Both the position numbers and the translations under genes were made by a program. The notes below the pieces were generated by a model. The model saw only the letters and a program-made list of their open reading frames with translations, searched no databases and had not been told where the DNA came from. DNA of 64,000 nucleotides from Hominicoprocola sp040307975. Its GTDB lineage: Bacteria > Bacillota > Clostridia > Oscillospirales > Oscillospiraceae. The DNA is taken from assembly GCA_040307975.1 (NCBI GenBank), contig JAWRIJ010000080.1, positions 16,290 to 80,289 of the forward strand, given 5' to 3'. Positions 17,251 through 25,513 of this stretch are shown in pieces (positions within the stretch are counted from its first letter, which is position 1; every line of letters starts with the position of its first letter).

Positions 17251-17736
17251 ATGACAAATCTGCGGATTGGACACGGATATGACGTACACTGCCTGACCGA
17301 GGGACGCGAGCTTGTTTTAGGCGGCGTGAAGGTGCCGTTTGAAAAGGGGCTGGACGGACATTCGGACGCCGACGTGCTGCTGCATGCGGTCATGGACGCG
17401 CTGCTCGGCGCGGCGGCGCTCGGCGACATCGGAAAGCTTTTCCCAAACACGGATGAAGCATACCGCGGCGCGTCGAGCCTCATGCTGCTCGGCGAGGTCG
17501 CAAGACGCATCGCGGCGACGGGCTACGCCGTCGTCAACATCGACGCGACGGTGCTCGCCCAGCGGCCAAAGCTTGCGCCCTACCGTGAGCGGATGCGGGA
17601 GAACATTGCCCACGCGCTGGACATGGACGTTTCATGTGTGAGCGTGAAGGCAACGACAGAGGAGGGGCTTGGCTTTACCGGACGCGGCGAAGGCATTGCG
17701 GCACACGCGGTCGTGCTGCTGGAAAGGCTCGGATAA
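17251..17736 (+). CDS. ispF: 2-C-methyl-D-erythritol 2,4-cyclodiphosphate synthase
   Basis: Closes the cyclodiphosphate ring in the non-mevalonate pathway, with release of CMP. The 161 residues show the metal-binding GHGYDVH and DGHSDADVLLHAVMDALLGA, and the C-terminal ATTEEGLGFTGRGEGIAAHA. The protein is a trimer in all studied cases. It lies downstream of ispD across a possible attenuator hairpin. Confidence 0.98.
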   Translation: MTNLRIGHGYDVHCLTEGRELVLGGVKVPFEKGLDGHSDADVLLHAVMDALLGAAALGDIGKLFPNTDEAYRGASSLMLLGEVARRIAATGYAVVNIDATVLAQRPKLAPYRERMRENIAHALDMDVSCVSVKATTEEGLGFTGRGEGIAAHAVVLLERLG

Positions 17737-17753
17737 AACGGATAGGGGCAGGG

Positions 17754-17783
17754 GACGGGACGCGGCGTGCGTCCCGTCTTTTT
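17754..17783 (+). terminator. Terminator after ispF
   Basis: A 10-bp perfect stem (17754-17763 with 17769-17778), a 5-base loop and TTTTT. Confidence 0.9.
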
Positions 17784-17832
17784 GCACTTCGCTCCGTTGA
17801 AAGGCATATCATGCGGTAAAGGAGGTTTCCCT

Positions 17833-18084
17833 ATGGACCATTATCTCTTTACCGCGCGCTCCATTACACATGCCCAGCGGATGGCGCAGGTACTTGAGCG
17901 CGCCGGCGTCCCCGTAAAAATGCGCCGCATCGGCAGGGAACTGACGAAAAGCGGCTGCGGATATATGATTCAAATCCCACAGCGCCGCTATGCGCAGGCG
18001 GTCGAGGCGCTGCACGACGCAGGAGTCCGTCCGGTCAAGGTCTTTTCCATGTCCGGCGGCATGATGCACGAGGTGGCGATGTGA
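17833..18084 (+). CDS. DUF3343 protein, putative Se/S carrier-like
   Basis: Small 83-residue protein with a ferredoxin-like pattern: FTARSITHAQRMAQVLERAG, then a conserved cysteine in SGCGYMIQIP. Pfam describes the family as putative selenium/sulfur carrier-like. AAAGGAGGT (about 17818-17826) fixes the ATG at 17833. It overlaps by four bases the class V aminotransferase gene, its usual partner, so it may hold sulfur or selenium released by that enzyme; this is inference. Confidence 0.8.
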   Translation: MDHYLFTARSITHAQRMAQVLERAGVPVKMRRIGRELTKSGCGYMIQIPQRRYAQAVEALHDAGVRPVKVFSMSGGMMHEVAM

Positions 18085-19202
18085 TCTATCTAGACAGTGC
18101 GGCGACTACCTTTCAGAAGCCTGTGTCCGTCCGAAACGCCGTGATGCGGGCGATGCAGACGATGAGCTCGCCGGGGCGCGGCGGCTATCCGAGCGCCCGC
18201 GCGGCGGAGGAGCTGCTGTTCCGTTGCCGCAGCCTCGCCGCGGAGCAGTTCGGCGTTTCAGAGCCGGAGCGCGTGATCTTCGCGACGAGCGCGACGCACG
18301 GGCTGAACATTGCAATCAAGAGCCTTGTGCCGCGCGGCGGGCGCGCGGTCATTTCCGGCTATGAGCACAACGCCGTGACACGCCCGCTGCACGCGCTGGA
18401 GGCGGAAACCATTGTCGCAGAGTCGGCGCCGTTTGACCAAATTGGCTGTACTAGGGCGTTTGCCAAGGTGCTTCGGCGCGGCGCGGACGCTGTGGTCTGC
18501 ACGACGGCCTCCAATGTTTTTGGCTGCGTTTTGCCAATCGGGGAGATTGCATCTCTCTGCCGTAAGTCAAACGTGCCGTTGATCGTGGACGCCTCGCAGT
18601 CGGCGGGTGTGCTGCCGCTCAATATGGCGGAACTCGGCGCGGCGTTTGTCGCAATGCCGGGACACAAGGGGCTTTATGGCCCGCAGGGGACAGGGCTTCT
18701 GCTCTGCGGCACGGAACCGAAGCCTCTTATCGAGGGGGGGACGGGCAGCGAATCGCTGAGACAGGAGATGCCGGTGTTTCTGCCTGACCGCTTGGAGGCG
18801 GGGACGCATAACGTACCCGGAATTGCAGGCTTGGAGGCGGGTCTGCGCTTTGTACGCGACACGACGCCGGAGCGCATCCTGCGCCATGAGCGCGCGCTCA
18901 TCCACCGTGCCGCGGAAGGGCTTCGCCGATTCGACGAGATAACCGTCTATACCGCGGAGGATTTTGGCGAGCAGCTCGGTGTGCTCTCCTTTACCGTACG
19001 GGACCGCAAGCCGGAGGAGGTCGCAGAGCGCCTGGCGGAGCGCGGCGTCGCGGTGCGCGCGGGCTATCATTGTGCGCCGCTGGCGCACCGCAGCGGCGGG
19101 ACGCTGGAACACGGAACGGTGCGCCTGAGCGTTTCCGCGTTCAACCGCGCGGAGGAAATCGACGGATTTTTACGCGTGATGCGGGGCATCCTGTCGAAGT
19201 AG
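18081..19202 (+). CDS. Class V aminotransferase, cysteine desulfurase-like
   Basis: PLP enzyme of the cysteine desulfurase/selenocysteine lyase superfamily; 373 residues. The PLP lysine is in MPGHKGLYGPQGTG, the cofactor aspartate in IVDASQSAGV, and a candidate catalytic cysteine in AGYHCAPLAHR. The GTG start (18081) overlaps the DUF3343 stop. It looks like the stand-alone family often found near selenium genes rather than housekeeping IscS, and no iscU is nearby. The substrate, cysteine or selenocysteine, cannot be decided. Confidence 0.85.
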   Translation: MIYLDSAATTFQKPVSVRNAVMRAMQTMSSPGRGGYPSARAAEELLFRCRSLAAEQFGVSEPERVIFATSATHGLNIAIKSLVPRGGRAVISGYEHNAVTRPLHALEAETIVAESAPFDQIGCTRAFAKVLRRGADAVVCTTASNVFGCVLPIGEIASLCRKSNVPLIVDASQSAGVLPLNMAELGAAFVAMPGHKGLYGPQGTGLLLCGTEPKPLIEGGTGSESLRQEMPVFLPDRLEAGTHNVPGIAGLEAGLRFVRDTTPERILRHERALIHRAAEGLRRFDEITVYTAEDFGEQLGVLSFTVRDRKPEEVAERLAERGVAVRAGYHCAPLAHRSGGTLEHGTVRLSVSAFNRAEEIDGFLRVMRGILSK

Positions 19203-19248
19203 CCCAATTTTCACCGCAGATTTCACGGAAAATTCACAGCTCTCCCCG

Positions 19249-19277
19249 TTGCATTTTTCCGGCGCTTATATTAGAAT
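19249..19277 (+). promoter_or_regulatory. Vegetative promoter of the cdaA operon
   Basis: TTGCAT (19249-19254), a 17-base spacer and TAGAAT (19272-19277), about 48 bases before cdaA. Confidence 0.75.
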
Positions 19278-19324
19278 AAGTCTAACTGTGACATGATGTT
19301 CACAATAAGATAGGGAGAGTACGG

Positions 19325-20218
19325 ATGGAAGTCATTGCAACGGTGTTTGACGGCGCGGTGCGCTATCTTGGCACGATCCGGCTGACAGACTGGCTGGACA
19401 TTGCGCTGATGGCGTATCTGCTGTACCGCGCGTTGAAGCTGGTCGTCGTTTCCCGCGCGGCCAATCTGGGGCGCGGCGTTCTGATTTTTTTGGGCGCGCT
19501 GCTTGCGTCCTATGTTCTGCAACTCAACAGCATCAACTTTATCCTGCGCAATATCGTGACCACCGGCGTGATCGCGCTGATCGTTCTCTTTCAGCCGGAG
19601 CTCCGCCATCTGCTCGAACAGGTCGGCTCCAGCCGGCTCAGTACGTTCAACCCGTTTGCCCACGTGCAGCAGACGAGTGTGATCGAGACCACGATCATGC
19701 AGACGGTGAACGCCTGCGCCGAGATGTCGGAATCCCGCACGGGCTTGCTGATCGTCTTCGAGCGGAGCATGAAGCTGGACGACATCGCGCGCACCGGCAC
19801 CATCGTTGACGCGCAGGTTTCGAGCCAGCTGCTTAAAAACATTTTCTTCGTCAAGGCAGCCATGCACGACGGCGCGGTCATCATCCGCGACGGGCGTTTG
19901 CTCGCGGCGGGTTGTATTCTGCCGCTGTCGCGCAACGTGAACATCAGCCGCGACCTTGGCACGCGTCACCGCGCGGGCATCGGCATGAGCGAGAATTCGG
20001 ACGCGGTCATCGTTATCGTCTCCGAGGAGACCGGTGCGATCTCGGTTGCTATTCGCGGCGTACTCAAGCGCCACCTGACGCCGCAGACGCTGGAAAAGCT
20101 CCTGACGAACGAGCTGATGCCGTCGGCTGAAGAAGAGGAAACGCGGGAAAAATTCCGTTTCCGCATGCCGTGGCAGACCAAAGAGGAAAAGGGGGCGGGC
20201 AGCCGTGCAGATGAGTAA
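19325..20218 (+). CDS. cdaA: Diadenylate cyclase CdaA
   Basis: Membrane enzyme that makes cyclic di-AMP from two ATP. The 297 residues start with three membrane helices (about residues 15-90) and continue into the DAC domain, with the active-site motifs MHDGAVII and GTRHRAGIG. The C-terminal tail is charged. AGGGAGAG precedes the ATG. It overlaps cdaR, its regulator, by 14 bases. Confidence 0.97.
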   Translation: MEVIATVFDGAVRYLGTIRLTDWLDIALMAYLLYRALKLVVVSRAANLGRGVLIFLGALLASYVLQLNSINFILRNIVTTGVIALIVLFQPELRHLLEQVGSSRLSTFNPFAHVQQTSVIETTIMQTVNACAEMSESRTGLLIVFERSMKLDDIARTGTIVDAQVSSQLLKNIFFVKAAMHDGAVIIRDGRLLAAGCILPLSRNVNISRDLGTRHRAGIGMSENSDAVIVIVSEETGAISVAIRGVLKRHLTPQTLEKLLTNELMPSAEEEETREKFRFRMPWQTKEEKGAGSRADE

Positions 20219-21542
20219 CGGACGCAAGGCGTTCTTTATCACCGCCTCGATCGTGATGTCGTTTATCCTGTGGTTCTATGTGAACAACAGCGCCGATGTC
20301 GACGTCGTCATCAACGGGATACCGGTAGAGTTCTTCAACGCGGAATCCGCGCTTGCCAACAAGGGCTTCGTCCTCAACAGCGGGAGCGATACCACCGAGG
20401 ATCTGGTGCTCAATATGCCGCGCAGCATGGTCTACGGTTTTGACACCTCGCGTGTGCGGCTCGTTGCCGACCTCAGCTCGGTCAATTCGACCGGAACGCA
20501 GACAATCACCTATTCGATCATTTATCCGCCGGACACCAACACGAGGCAGATTTCCGTGAAATCGCCATCCGTCCGCACCGTTTCCGTGCGAATCGGCGAA
20601 TTGTTCCGCAGAAGCGATGTCGAGATACGCTGCAAGCTGGTCGGCAATGTGGCGGACGGCTATGTCGCGGGCACCGTGCAGATTTTGCCGGAGACGCTGG
20701 AGATCTGGGGCCAGCAGAGCGACCTGATGAAGGTGAGTTACGCGCAGGTCACGCTGAACATTGAAAACGCGCGTTCGACGATCGTGGAGCTTTTGGAGTA
20801 TGAGCTTTACGATCATGACGACAAGCTCATTGAGAATCGGAGCATCCACAGCTCAAGCAATGCCGTGCAAGTGACGATGCCGGTCATTTCGGCGACGGAC
20901 ATTCCTCTGAAGGTCAATTTCATCGAGGAGCCCGGCGTCCGCCTCAGCAGCTTCGATTACTCGCTGGATGTTGAATCGGTCACGCTTTCCGGCGACGCGA
21001 ACCTGATCGCACAGACCAAGGAGATCGAACTCGGCAGCATCCGCCTTTCCGATATAACCGGCGAGCAGACCTTTACCTACGGGGTACCGATTCCGGAAGG
21101 GTTGACCAACCTAAGCGGCGTTACCACGGCGGTATTGTATATCAGAAACAGGGACATCGAGACGCGGGATATGACCGTGACGCAGTTCAATTACGAGAAT
21201 TTTGCCGCGTCGGAGCGCGTTGTGGAGGTCGTCACCTCGTCTCTGAACGTGACGCTGCGTGGTCCGAAAGAACTGATTGAGACGCTTTCAAGCGGTGATG
21301 TGACGGCTGTTGCGGATCTTTCGGACGTCAACAACGCGAGCGGCACTTATACCGTCCCAGCCATTATTCGTGTGAACGGCGATCTGGACATTGGAACCGC
21401 GCAGGCCTATCAGTTGACCGTGCGCATCAGCCGTCCGGAGCCAACAGAACCCGTGCCACAGAGCGGGGAAACGGAAGAACGTCCCGGCGAGCAGCAACCG
21501 GAGCAGCCGGAGCAGCCGGAGCAGGAGAGCAATAACACATGA
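20205..21542 (+). CDS. cdaR: YbbR-domain regulator of CdaA
   Basis: CdaR/YbbR protein that controls CdaA from outside the membrane. One N-terminal membrane helix (AFFITASIVMSFILWFYVNN) is followed by about four YbbR beta repeats (for example SVRIGELFRRSDVEIRCKLV). A proline/glutamate-rich tail with PEQ repeats closes it. The GTG at 20205 is seven bases after a G-rich ribosome site; the ATG at 20211 is an alternative. It overlaps both neighbours. The glmM usually found after cdaR is absent. Confidence 0.92.
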   Translation: MQMSNGRKAFFITASIVMSFILWFYVNNSADVDVVINGIPVEFFNAESALANKGFVLNSGSDTTEDLVLNMPRSMVYGFDTSRVRLVADLSSVNSTGTQTITYSIIYPPDTNTRQISVKSPSVRTVSVRIGELFRRSDVEIRCKLVGNVADGYVAGTVQILPETLEIWGQQSDLMKVSYAQVTLNIENARSTIVELLEYELYDHDDKLIENRSIHSSSNAVQVTMPVISATDIPLKVNFIEEPGVRLSSFDYSLDVESVTLSGDANLIAQTKEIELGSIRLSDITGEQTFTYGVPIPEGLTNLSGVTTAVLYIRNRDIETRDMTVTQFNYENFAASERVVEVVTSSLNVTLRGPKELIETLSSGDVTAVADLSDVNNASGTYTVPAIIRVNGDLDIGTAQAYQLTVRISRPEPTEPVPQSGETEERPGEQQPEQPEQPEQESNNT

Positions 21543-21943
21543 CACAGATCGCAACCGTTGAGAAAACCTTATCCGGCAGTCGCGCCGAGATTTCCGTGGC
21601 GCGCCAGTCCGCTTGCGCGCACGACTGCCATGAATGCGCGGGCTGCGGCGGTACGGTTGCGCCGGTGCGCGCGGTCGCGGAGAACCCGATCGGCGCGCGG
21701 GCGGGGGACAAGGTGGTTGTGGAAAGCGAAACGCGCAAGGTATTTGGCGTGATCCTGCTGGTTTACATGGTGCCGGTGGCGCTGTTTTTCCTCGCTTACT
21801 TTGCCTTTCCGCTTCCGAGCGACGGCGCGCGCGCCGCGGCGGCGGTCTGTGCTTTTTTCCTCGGCATCGTTCCGGCGGTTCTGTACGACCGCCGCGTTAG
21901 GCGCGACGGCGGGATGCGCTTCACCATTGTGCGGCTGTTCTGA
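21539..21943 (+). CDS. RseC/MucC-like SoxR-reducing system protein
   Basis: 134-residue membrane protein of the RseC family. An N-terminal cysteine cluster (SACAHDCHECAGCGG) comes before two membrane helices (about residues 68-85 and 95-112). Related proteins take part in electron transfer with the Rnf complex or SoxR reduction. No rnf or sox gene is in the window, so only a redox role is suggested. It overlaps cdaR by four bases. Confidence 0.82.
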   Translation: MTQIATVEKTLSGSRAEISVARQSACAHDCHECAGCGGTVAPVRAVAENPIGARAGDKVVVESETRKVFGVILLVYMVPVALFFLAYFAFPLPSDGARAAAAVCAFFLGIVPAVLYDRRVRRDGGMRFTIVRLF

Positions 21944-21948
21944 CGGAC

Positions 21949-22827
21949 GTGTTTGGATATGTACGGCCCGCCATGCCGCGCCTTTCCAACACGGAGCGGG
22001 AGCGGTTTCACGGCGTTTACTGCGGCCTTTGCCACGCGCTTGGAAGACGTTATGGCTTTGCGGCGAGGTTTCTGCTCAATTTTGACTTTACTTTTCTTGC
22101 CATCCTGCTTCTGCGAGGTGAGGACGCGCCTTGCGAACGCAGGCGCTGCGCCGCGCATCCCTGCAAGGGCTGTGCGGCGGCTCACGCGGCGGCGCTCGAC
22201 ACGGCGGCGAATCACAGCGTGATCCTTGCGTGGTGGCAGATACAGGATCACATCGTGGATCACGGGCTTTTCGCAGGACTCAAGTACCGTCTTGCGGCAC
22301 TTTTCCTCAGCGGAGCCTATCGGAAAGCGCGCGCGGTGCTGCCCACGTTCGACGAGTCGGTGCGGCGGCGTCTCCGCGAGCTGAACGAGCGTGAGCGCGA
22401 GCGCTGCGCGTCGCTCGACGCGGCGGCAGAGCCATTTGCCGCGCTGCTGGCAAGTATCGCGGAGGCCGAAGGCGACAAGACGCGGCGGCGCGTTCTGCGC
22501 CAGATTTTCTACCATTTGGGCCGCTGGATCTATCTGATCGACGCGGCGGATGACTTCAAGAGCGACGCGCGAAGCGGGAACTATAACCCGCTCCGCTACC
22601 GATACGGCGTCGAGGGGAATGAGTTGTCCGAGGAGTCAAAGCTTGCGCTCGGCGAGACGCTGGACGCGTCGATCCGCCAAATGGCAGCCGCCTATGCGCT
22701 GCTGGATGAGGGCGTGTGGACAAGCATCCTCGACAGCGTGTTTTACGACAGCCTCTATGGCATTGGAAAAGCCGTGCTGGACGGCGTTTACCGCAAACCG
22801 CCGCGACGGTGGAAAAACAGACCTTGA
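21949..22827 (+). CDS. DUF5685 family protein
   Basis: 292-residue protein of unknown function, starting MFGYVRP as the family does, from a GTG at 21949. It has conserved cysteines in YCGLCHALGRRYG and a second cluster CERRRCAAHPCKGC (about residues 62-75), then long helices with IYLIDAADDFKSDARSGNYNP, an aspartate-rich stretch that could bind metal. No membrane span is clear. It sits next to a J-domain gene. Confidence 0.78.
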   Translation: MFGYVRPAMPRLSNTERERFHGVYCGLCHALGRRYGFAARFLLNFDFTFLAILLLRGEDAPCERRRCAAHPCKGCAAAHAAALDTAANHSVILAWWQIQDHIVDHGLFAGLKYRLAALFLSGAYRKARAVLPTFDESVRRRLRELNERERERCASLDAAAEPFAALLASIAEAEGDKTRRRVLRQIFYHLGRWIYLIDAADDFKSDARSGNYNPLRYRYGVEGNELSEESKLALGETLDASIRQMAAAYALLDEGVWTSILDSVFYDSLYGIGKAVLDGVYRKPPRRWKNRP

Positions 22828-22840
22828 GTGAGGACACGAT

Positions 22841-23470
22841 ATGAGCGATCCCTACAAAGTCCTGAATATTGCGCCCACTGCGACCGACGACGAGGTTAAG
22901 CACGCCTATCGGGAGCTCGCGCGCAAATACCACCCTGACAACTATCACGACAATCCGCTTGCCGATCTCGCGCAGGAGAAGATGAAGGAGATCAACGAGG
23001 CGTACGATCAGATCCAGCGCCAGCGCAAAAACGGCGCCGCGGCGGCGCCGCGGCAAGGCGGGGATCACAACCGTTCCCGCCGCTACAGCGACGGCGGAGC
23101 CTCCGGCGCGGGCGGGAACAGCGAGATGCAGCGGATACGCCGTGCGATCAACAGCGGCGATATTTCATTGGCGGAGCGGCTGCTTGGCGCCTGCGCGGAG
23201 CGCGGCGCGGAGTGGAACTTTCTCATGGGCGTCGTCTGCTCGCGTCGCGGCTGGATGGACGACGCCAAGCAATATTTGGAAAAGGCCTGCCGCATGGATC
23301 CCTATAATGAGGAGTACCGCGACGCGCTCGGCGCGCTCGGCGGCAGGGACTACCATCCGGACGGCTATCGCGGCTTCGGAACGATGACCTATGGAGACAG
23401 CGATTGCATGCGGCTTTGCGCCGCGTGGTCGTGCTGCGTATTGAGCGGCGGAAGGTGCTGCATTTGCTGA
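22841..23470 (+). CDS. J-domain protein with cysteine-rich tail
   Basis: 209-residue DnaJ-like co-chaperone. The J domain (about residues 3-65) has the essential HPD in YHPDNY. A glycine/serine linker follows, then two TPR-like helices (SLAERLLGACAERGAEWNFL, then DDAKQYLEKACRMDPYNEEY) and a tail with six cysteines ending in SCCVLSGGRCCIC. It lacks the zinc-finger of true DnaJ. The tail may bind metal or be modified. The adjacent DUF5685 gene is a likely partner. Confidence 0.85.
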   Translation: MSDPYKVLNIAPTATDDEVKHAYRELARKYHPDNYHDNPLADLAQEKMKEINEAYDQIQRQRKNGAAAAPRQGGDHNRSRRYSDGGASGAGGNSEMQRIRRAINSGDISLAERLLGACAERGAEWNFLMGVVCSRRGWMDDAKQYLEKACRMDPYNEEYRDALGALGGRDYHPDGYRGFGTMTYGDSDCMRLCAAWSCCVLSGGRCCIC

Positions 23471-23494
23471 TGAGATAAGGAGATGTCATAAGAG

Positions 23495-24379
23495 ATGATC
23501 AAGAGCATGACAGGTTACGGGCGCGCGCGGCAAACGCTGAACGGGCGCGACATCACGGTGGAGCTTCGCAGCGTCAACAACCGCTATCTGGATACGACGG
23601 TAAAGCTGCCGCGGGCGTACATTTTTGCGGAGGACGCGATCAAACAACGCGTGCAGAAGGCGGTTTCGCGCGGTAAGGTGGATGTGTTCGTCACCATCGA
23701 CTCCACAGGAGCCGACGAGGCGACGGTCACTGTCAACGAATCGCTTGCTAAGGCGTATTTGGAGGTGCTGCGCAAAATCAACGTGATCGGTGTGGGTACG
23801 CTCAAGGGAACCTATTCCGCGGTGGATATCGCGCGTTTGCCGGATGTGGTGACCGTTACCAAGCCGGAAGAGGACCTCGAAAGCGTGGGCGCCGACATCT
23901 GCGCGGTGACGGAGGAGGCGATCAAGGCTTATAACGCGATGCGCGCGACGGAGGGTGAGAAGCTTGCCGCCGACATCGGCTCCCGCCTTGACGCCATTGA
24001 GACGCTGACGGGGAAGGTTGAGGCGCGTTCGCCCGAGACGGTGAAGGAATACCGCGAGAAGCTGACGGCGCGAATGCAGGAGGTGCTCCAAAGCACGACG
24101 ATTGACGAATCGCGCATCCTGGCCGAGGCGGCAATTTATGCGGACAAGGTCGCCGTGGATGAGGAAACCGTGAGACTGCGCAGCCACGTTTCCCAGCTGC
24201 GCACCATGATCGCGTCCGACGAGCCGATGGGCCGCAAGATGGACTTCCTCATTCAAGAGGTCAACCGTGAGAGCAACACGGTCGGCTCCAAGTGCAACGA
24301 TGTGGAGATCGCGCGCGTGGTGGTCGAGCTTAAGGCGGAGGTCGAGAAGATCCGCGAGCAGGTGCAGAATATCGAGTGA
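23495..24379 (+). CDS. yicC: YicC family endoribonuclease
   Basis: 294-residue YicC/YloC protein; E. coli YicC has been shown to cleave RNA. The N-terminus MIKSMTGYGRA and the C-terminal RKMDFLIQEVNRESNTVGSK are strongly conserved family marks. It begins the yicC-remA-gmk-rpoZ-priA series seen in most Firmicutes. Confidence 0.95.
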   Translation: MIKSMTGYGRARQTLNGRDITVELRSVNNRYLDTTVKLPRAYIFAEDAIKQRVQKAVSRGKVDVFVTIDSTGADEATVTVNESLAKAYLEVLRKINVIGVGTLKGTYSAVDIARLPDVVTVTKPEEDLESVGADICAVTEEAIKAYNAMRATEGEKLAADIGSRLDAIETLTGKVEARSPETVKEYREKLTARMQEVLQSTTIDESRILAEAAIYADKVAVDEETVRLRSHVSQLRTMIASDEPMGRKMDFLIQEVNRESNTVGSKCNDVEIARVVVELKAEVEKIREQVQNIE

Positions 24380-24395
24380 TCGGGAGAGAAATGCG

Positions 24396-24665
24396 ATGAA
24401 GCTCATCAACATCGGTTTCGGCAGCATGGTGTCCGCAGAGCGGATGCTTGCCGTCGTTTCACCGGATTCCGCGCCGATCAAACGCCTCATTTCTGAATCG
24501 CGTGAGCGCGGGATGCTCATTGACGCGACCTATGGCCGCAAGACGGCGGCGGTGTTTATCATGGACAGCGACCACGTCGTCCTTTCGGCTGTCCCCGCCG
24601 GAAAGATCGTGGAACGTATGGGCGTCGAGGTGCTCGGCGGTTTGGACGAGTTCAAGGAGGACTAA
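24396..24665 (+). CDS. remA: DUF370 regulator, RemA family
   Basis: 89-residue DNA-binding protein of the RemA/YlzA family, a biofilm-matrix activator in Bacillus. The sequence LINIGFGSMVSAERMLAVVS and LIDATYGRKTAAVFIMDS is characteristic. GGGAGAG (24382-24388) fixes the ATG at 24396; the frame is open upstream but overlaps yicC. It lies four bases before gmk. Confidence 0.94.
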   Translation: MKLINIGFGSMVSAERMLAVVSPDSAPIKRLISESRERGMLIDATYGRKTAAVFIMDSDHVVLSAVPAGKIVERMGVEVLGGLDEFKED

Positions 24666-24669
24666 ACGT

Positions 24670-25263
24670 ATGGCAAAAGGAAAAACTTTCATTATATCCG
24701 GCCCCTCTGGCGTCGGAAAGAGCACAGTGCTCAAGAGCCTCTTTGATGGGCGCGACGACCTGTATTTTTCTATCTCCGCCACAACGCGCGAGCCGCGCGA
24801 AGGTGAGCAGGACGGAGTTCATTACCACTTCATTTCCGTCGAGCGCTTTCAGGAGCTGATCGAGGCGGACGCGTTTTTGGAGTACGCCGAGTATGTTGGC
24901 AACTTCTACGGCACGCCGAAGAAGTTCGTGGACAAGGCAATGGACGCGGGGAAGGACGTCATCCTTGACATTGAGGTGCAGGGCGCGCTTCAGGTGAGCA
25001 CCAAGCGTCCGGAGACGGTTCGTATCTTCATCGCGCCGCCGTCCTGGGAGGAACTGGAGCGCCGACTCAAGAGCCGTGGCACGGACAGCGACGAGAAGAT
25101 CCAAAAGCGTCTCGTGCGCGCCAAGGCGGAACTTCAGACCGCCGACGTTTACGATTACTTCGTTATCAACGATTCGGTCGAACAGGCCGTTCGCGAGATA
25201 AACGCCATCATGCTCGCCGAGCACTGCAAGCCCGCCGAGCGGATGAAGATCCTGAGCGAATAA
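24670..25263 (+). CDS. gmk: Guanylate kinase
   Basis: Phosphorylates GMP to GDP. The 197 residues contain the P-loop SGPSGVGKST, the GMP-binding ATTREPREGEQDGVHYHF and the lid region. AAGGAGG from the end of remA sets the ATG at 24670; the frame is open upstream but that part does not resemble the family. Confidence 0.98.
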   Translation: MAKGKTFIISGPSGVGKSTVLKSLFDGRDDLYFSISATTREPREGEQDGVHYHFISVERFQELIEADAFLEYAEYVGNFYGTPKKFVDKAMDAGKDVILDIEVQGALQVSTKRPETVRIFIAPPSWEELERRLKSRGTDSDEKIQKRLVRAKAELQTADVYDYFVINDSVEQAVREINAIMLAEHCKPAERMKILSE

Positions 25264-25300
25264 AGCAAAAAATGATTTTCAAGAAAGAAGGAATCCCATT

Positions 25301-25513
25301 ATGATGCTCTATCCTGCCATGACCACGCTCAACAAGAACATTCCCAACCGCTATCTGCTGGTGAATGTCGTCGCGCGCCGTGCGCGCCAGATTGCCGAAG
25401 AAGCGGATGAAACGGGCGCGCATCTGACTGAAAAGCCGGTGACCTCCGCCATCAACGAGGTTGCGGAAGGCAAGATCGCGACCGGCGACGTGGATATCTC
25501 CATCAAGCGTTGA
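25301..25513 (+). CDS. rpoZ: RNA polymerase omega subunit
   Basis: 70-residue subunit that helps assemble RNA polymerase. The conserved core is NRYLLVNVVARRARQIAEEA, followed by KPVTSAINEVAEGKI. Its stop overlaps the TTG start of priA. The gmk-rpoZ-priA order is standard. Confidence 0.95.
   Translation: MMLYPAMTTLNKNIPNRYLLVNVVARRARQIAEEADETGAHLTEKPVTSAINEVAEGKIATGDVDISIKR

Noticed and set aside
24448..24669. N-terminal extension of gmk
   Set aside because: It overlaps remA entirely and adds sequence unlike guanylate kinases; AAGGAGG marks the start at 24670.
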